Positions 61,827-64,000 of a DNA stretch of 64,000 nucleotides are shown here, piece after piece (the stretch's first letter is position 1; every line of letters begins with the position of its first letter). This stretch comes from Listeria sp. PSOL-1 (GTDB lineage: Bacteria > Bacillota > Bacilli > Lactobacillales > Listeriaceae). Under the pieces are notes generated by a model. The model worked only from the letters and a program-made list of their open reading frames with translations. It ran no database searches and was not told the DNA's origin. The DNA lies in contig NZ_LR760298.1 in NCBI RefSeq assembly GCF_902806445.1, positions 124,001-188,000 of the forward strand. Reading direction: 5' to 3'. The position numbers were made by a program, and so were the translations under genes.

Positions 61827-62088
61827 GAAAATTTAAATTTAACGGTTTTTCTAAGGATAGTGGATGAAATCGTTCTTTATTTTTTGGCATTTTAAAACAC
61901 ATTAAAATATGTTGTCGTTTGAAATTTTCTCTGTATGAGCTTGTTATTTTACTTCATGTATCATGTATAGAAGTTAATCGTTCCTTTTGGCTGTTTAATT
62001 TTCGGAACTAATAAACAATTCCAGGGAGGTGATATATGGGATAAAGTCTATTGAGATTCTCCAGCTAAAAAGAAAGGGATGAAAGGTA
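61827..62088 (+). other. Intergenic leader of the surface-protein gene with a two-codon ORF
   Basis: AT-rich. GGGAGGTG (62023-62030) is a strong ribosome site followed by ATG-GGA-TAA (62036-62044), a two-codon ORF, 44 bp before the real start of the surface-protein gene. It may be a leader ribosome-loading site or a decayed gene start. Confidence 0.4.
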
Positions 62089-63477
62089 ATGTTTGTGCTT
62101 TGTAAAAAGATTTGGCTAAAATTTATTGTTGCCATTTTAGCTATGAGTGTTGTTTTGTTTCCAGTTCATCTAAATGAAGTGAAAGCTGAAGAATACCCAA
62201 ATATCTTGCCACCAGAATGGGATGTGTCTGCAAATTGGGATATCCTTAGTTCTAGCACTAATCTTAACTTTCCGGAAAATTGGATGGACTTAATTTTTCT
62301 TCAAAATGATTTTGTAGTAGGAAAGACAGTTCAACCAATGAAGAGAGTTTTAGTAAATGTGGCAAATATTGATGCTAAGTTTGAAGCTGAACGCGTTTTT
62401 CATTTGAAAAAGGGTTGCACGTATCGATTCAAATTGAATTATGGAATTCGTTTAACTGGCAAAGCATCAGTGAAGATGGATTTTGATGGAAGTGTCGTCT
62501 CAAAATCAAATACGACGCATGATGATCTCTACAAAGAAACAATTGTTGCCGACCGAGATCGTGATTACAAAATCAAAATAACAGTAGATGCGCCGAAAAA
62601 TACCAATGTTTACTTTATGCTTGGTTATGGAGTAAATGATTTGGAGGGAGGTGTTAAAGTTACAGAGAAAGGGCTACCAGTGGTTGTTAATCATATAGAT
62701 GAAAAAGGAGCAACCCTTGCTAAAGAGGAGCTATACGAAGGGAACGTAGGCGAAACTTATAAAACCCAAGCGAAGAAAATTGCTGGTTATAAGTTAAAGC
62801 GAGTGATAGGTAAGGAAGAAGATGTTTTTTCAAAAGAAATACAAAAAGTTATTTATGAATATACACCTGTTGACAGTCCAATTGAAGAGGGAAAAGTGAC
62901 TGTTCAATATGTGGAGCAAAATAATCATAAATTACGCCCAGATCAATTAATAAAAGGGACGATTGATAAGGCATATAATGTTAGCATTCCTGATATTGCT
63001 GGTTATGAGCTTCAAAAGGTCGATGGTAATGCACACGGAGTTTTTACAAAATCGGAACAAATCGTTAAGTTAGTTTATCGAAAAATAGCTACTAATACGA
63101 AAGGTTCTATTAGGATTCAATATGTCGACGAAAAGATGAATGAAATCAGAACACCTGAAACTAGAAGCGGAAATTTAGACGAAGCTTACCAAGTCATTCC
63201 TAAGCAAATTAAAAATTATCGTTTTAAAAAAGCAGTAAATAATTTATCAGGAAAATACGAAAAGGAAGCTAAAACAATTACTCTAGTTTATTCAAGTGTG
63301 AAAAATGATGCAGACACTAATCGAACTTTACCAGAGAAGAAAGCGAAAAAAGAACCTAGCCAGGAAATGCCTAAAACAGGAGATGCCCCTATTTTTTATT
63401 GGGTAATCATTGGTCTGCTGATTTTATCAAGTAGCCTTGTTGTTTGCTTTTTAAAAACGAAAAGATTTTATCGTTAA
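62089..63477 (+). CDS. MucBP-repeat surface protein with MPKTG sorting signal
   Basis: A cell-wall protein of 462 residues. Signal peptide about 1-34 (ending VKA); a unique N-terminal domain (about 40-205); three MucBP-type repeats of about 65-70 residues (PVVVNHIDEKGATLA; VTVQYVEQNNHKLRP; IRIQYVDEKMNEIRT), each ending in VY or IYEY; a Lys/Pro-rich linker; and the sorting signal MPKTG, a hydrophobic segment and KTKRFYR. The first position is Met instead of Leu, a less common sortase motif. MucBP modules bind mucin or glycans. The N-terminal domain is repeated in the next gene. Confidence 0.9.
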   Translation: MFVLCKKIWLKFIVAILAMSVVLFPVHLNEVKAEEYPNILPPEWDVSANWDILSSSTNLNFPENWMDLIFLQNDFVVGKTVQPMKRVLVNVANIDAKFEAERVFHLKKGCTYRFKLNYGIRLTGKASVKMDFDGSVVSKSNTTHDDLYKETIVADRDRDYKIKITVDAPKNTNVYFMLGYGVNDLEGGVKVTEKGLPVVVNHIDEKGATLAKEELYEGNVGETYKTQAKKIAGYKLKRVIGKEEDVFSKEIQKVIYEYTPVDSPIEEGKVTVQYVEQNNHKLRPDQLIKGTIDKAYNVSIPDIAGYELQKVDGNAHGVFTKSEQIVKLVYRKIATNTKGSIRIQYVDEKMNEIRTPETRSGNLDEAYQVIPKQIKNYRFKKAVNNLSGKYEKEAKTITLVYSSVKNDADTNRTLPEKKAKKEPSQEMPKTGDAPIFYWVIIGLLILSSSLVVCFLKTKRFYR

Positions 63478-63495
63478 GGGAAGGGAATTTGTTTT

Positions 63496-64000
63496 ATGGA
63501 GAAAAAAACATTTAAAAAAGTAGGAATAGGATTTGTGGCTATATTGCTTTTTGTTATAGGGGGAGCCTTTTTCCAAGAAAAGGATATCGCTGCTAAAAGC
63601 ATCATCCCATTTGATTTGTTGGAAGGCGATTTTAATGTTGCTAAAGATTGGCAAATCCTTGATTATAGCAGTGACTTGAAAGCATCACTTAGTTTGGTTT
63701 TTCTTGAAGATAAAGAATCTAAAGTAGGTGGCACAAAGTTAAATGCAGCGCTTTGCAATTTCGCGAATATTGGAAATGCTAAATTTAAAGCAAGGAAATC
63801 ATTTCATTTAAAAAAGGGTCGTACTTATAACTTAAAATGGTATTATGGTTTCCGTACAACTGGAAAAGCTAAAGCAAGTATTGATTTTAATGGGACGAAA
63901 AAAACATCCTCATCAACCTTAAATCAAGATGTTTATACTGAAACGATTGTAAGTGATAAAGAGCAAGACTATGTTATTACACTAGAATTTAATGCTCCAA
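63496..64000 (+). CDS. Paralogous surface/secreted protein (3' partial)
   Basis: An open frame from ATG 63496 runs to the window end (168 codons visible). The ribosome site GGAAGGG lies upstream and the previous stop is 19 bp before. The N-terminus has a signal peptide (KKVGIGFVAILLFVIGGAFF). The rest is clearly homologous to the N-terminal domain of the preceding protein: SFHLKKGRTYNLKWYYGF against VFHLKKGCTYRFKLNYGI, and TGKAKASIDFNG against TGKASVKMDFDG. It is thus a tandem duplicate, probably also wall-anchored; its C-terminus is outside the window. Confidence 0.85.
   Translation, partial: MEKKTFKKVGIGFVAILLFVIGGAFFQEKDIAAKSIIPFDLLEGDFNVAKDWQILDYSSDLKASLSLVFLEDKESKVGGTKLNAALCNFANIGNAKFKARKSFHLKKGRTYNLKWYYGFRTTGKAKASIDFNGTKKTSSSTLNQDVYTETIVSDKEQDYVITLEFNAP

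Overview
The window looks like the chromosome of a low-GC Gram-positive bacterium of the Listeriaceae, most likely a nitrate-reducing Listeria of the wider (sensu lato) group. The evidence is AT-rich DNA, strong GGAGG ribosome sites, frequent TTG starts, LPXTG surface proteins, and genes that look like Listeria pgdA, two-domain chitinase, dapE, crcB pair, bioY, cardiolipin synthase and alkaline-shock genes. A complete nitrate reductase locus is absent from the classical pathogenic Listeria. The species call is inference; no 16S or other marker is present. I see no phage, insertion sequence, integrase or CRISPR array.

Layout. 1-0.8 kb: 3' end of an LPXTG protein with SpaA/Cna-B repeats. 1.2-3.5 kb: pflB (minus), divergent from 3.8-13.8 kb, a complete respiratory nitrate module narGHJI-nreABC-narK. 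Two TAGGG-type palindromes, in front of narG and narK, fit binding sites for the NreC encoded in between. 13.8-19.4 kb: YdeI-like protein, yebC, yjdM, an MHS-family symporter, a phosphate (Pit) transporter and a DUF1149 gene. 19.4-25.1 kb: cell envelope and secreted functions (an Ig-like, metal-tail envelope protein, a V8-like serine protease, PgdA deacetylase, VanZ, LCP ligase). 25-36.5 kb: oxidoreductase, CPA1 antiporter, bioY with a BirA operator, GNAT, a MarR-controlled heterodimeric ABC exporter, rhodanese, and a MerR gene divergent from a NagB-like gene across a 19-bp-spacer promoter. 36.7-45 kb: secreted chitinase, cardiolipin synthase, GNAT, LppM-like lipoprotein, a DHA2 exporter divergent from a MerR gene, and an aldo-keto reductase.

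45-47.4 kb is a decaying patch: a 590-bp gene-poor stretch with an orphan terminator, a YiiX/NlpC-P60-like gene with two compensating frameshifts, a small DUF3139-like protein, a relic of a holin-like type I toxin, and tRNA-Leu(GAG). 48.2-49.1 kb: a fluoride riboswitch with a crcB pair. 49.9-51.7 kb: an alkaline-shock/general-stress operon (GlsB, AmaP, DUF2273, Asp23, CsbD) with a SigB-like promoter. 52.3-54.4 kb: ribokinase-like kinase and DapE/ArgE deacylase. 54.6-57.5 kb: an MFS transporter, kynureninase and Lrp/AsnC regulator; kynU has a one-base frameshift and the regulator gene a 28-bp tandem duplication that changes its C-terminus. 57.6-60.7 kb: esterase, formate/nitrite channel, and the adaA-adaB alkylation-repair pair. 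61.1-64 kb: a PrfA/Crp-like regulator followed by two tandem paralogous surface-protein genes, the second cut by the window end.

The most unusual non-coding feature is a dispersed family of imperfect palindromes of about 125-170 bp. There are five copies, each directly after the stop codon of a gene and always in the same orientation relative to that gene. Stem arms show compensating base changes between copies, which suggests that a folded 3'-end RNA (terminator or processing element) is being kept.
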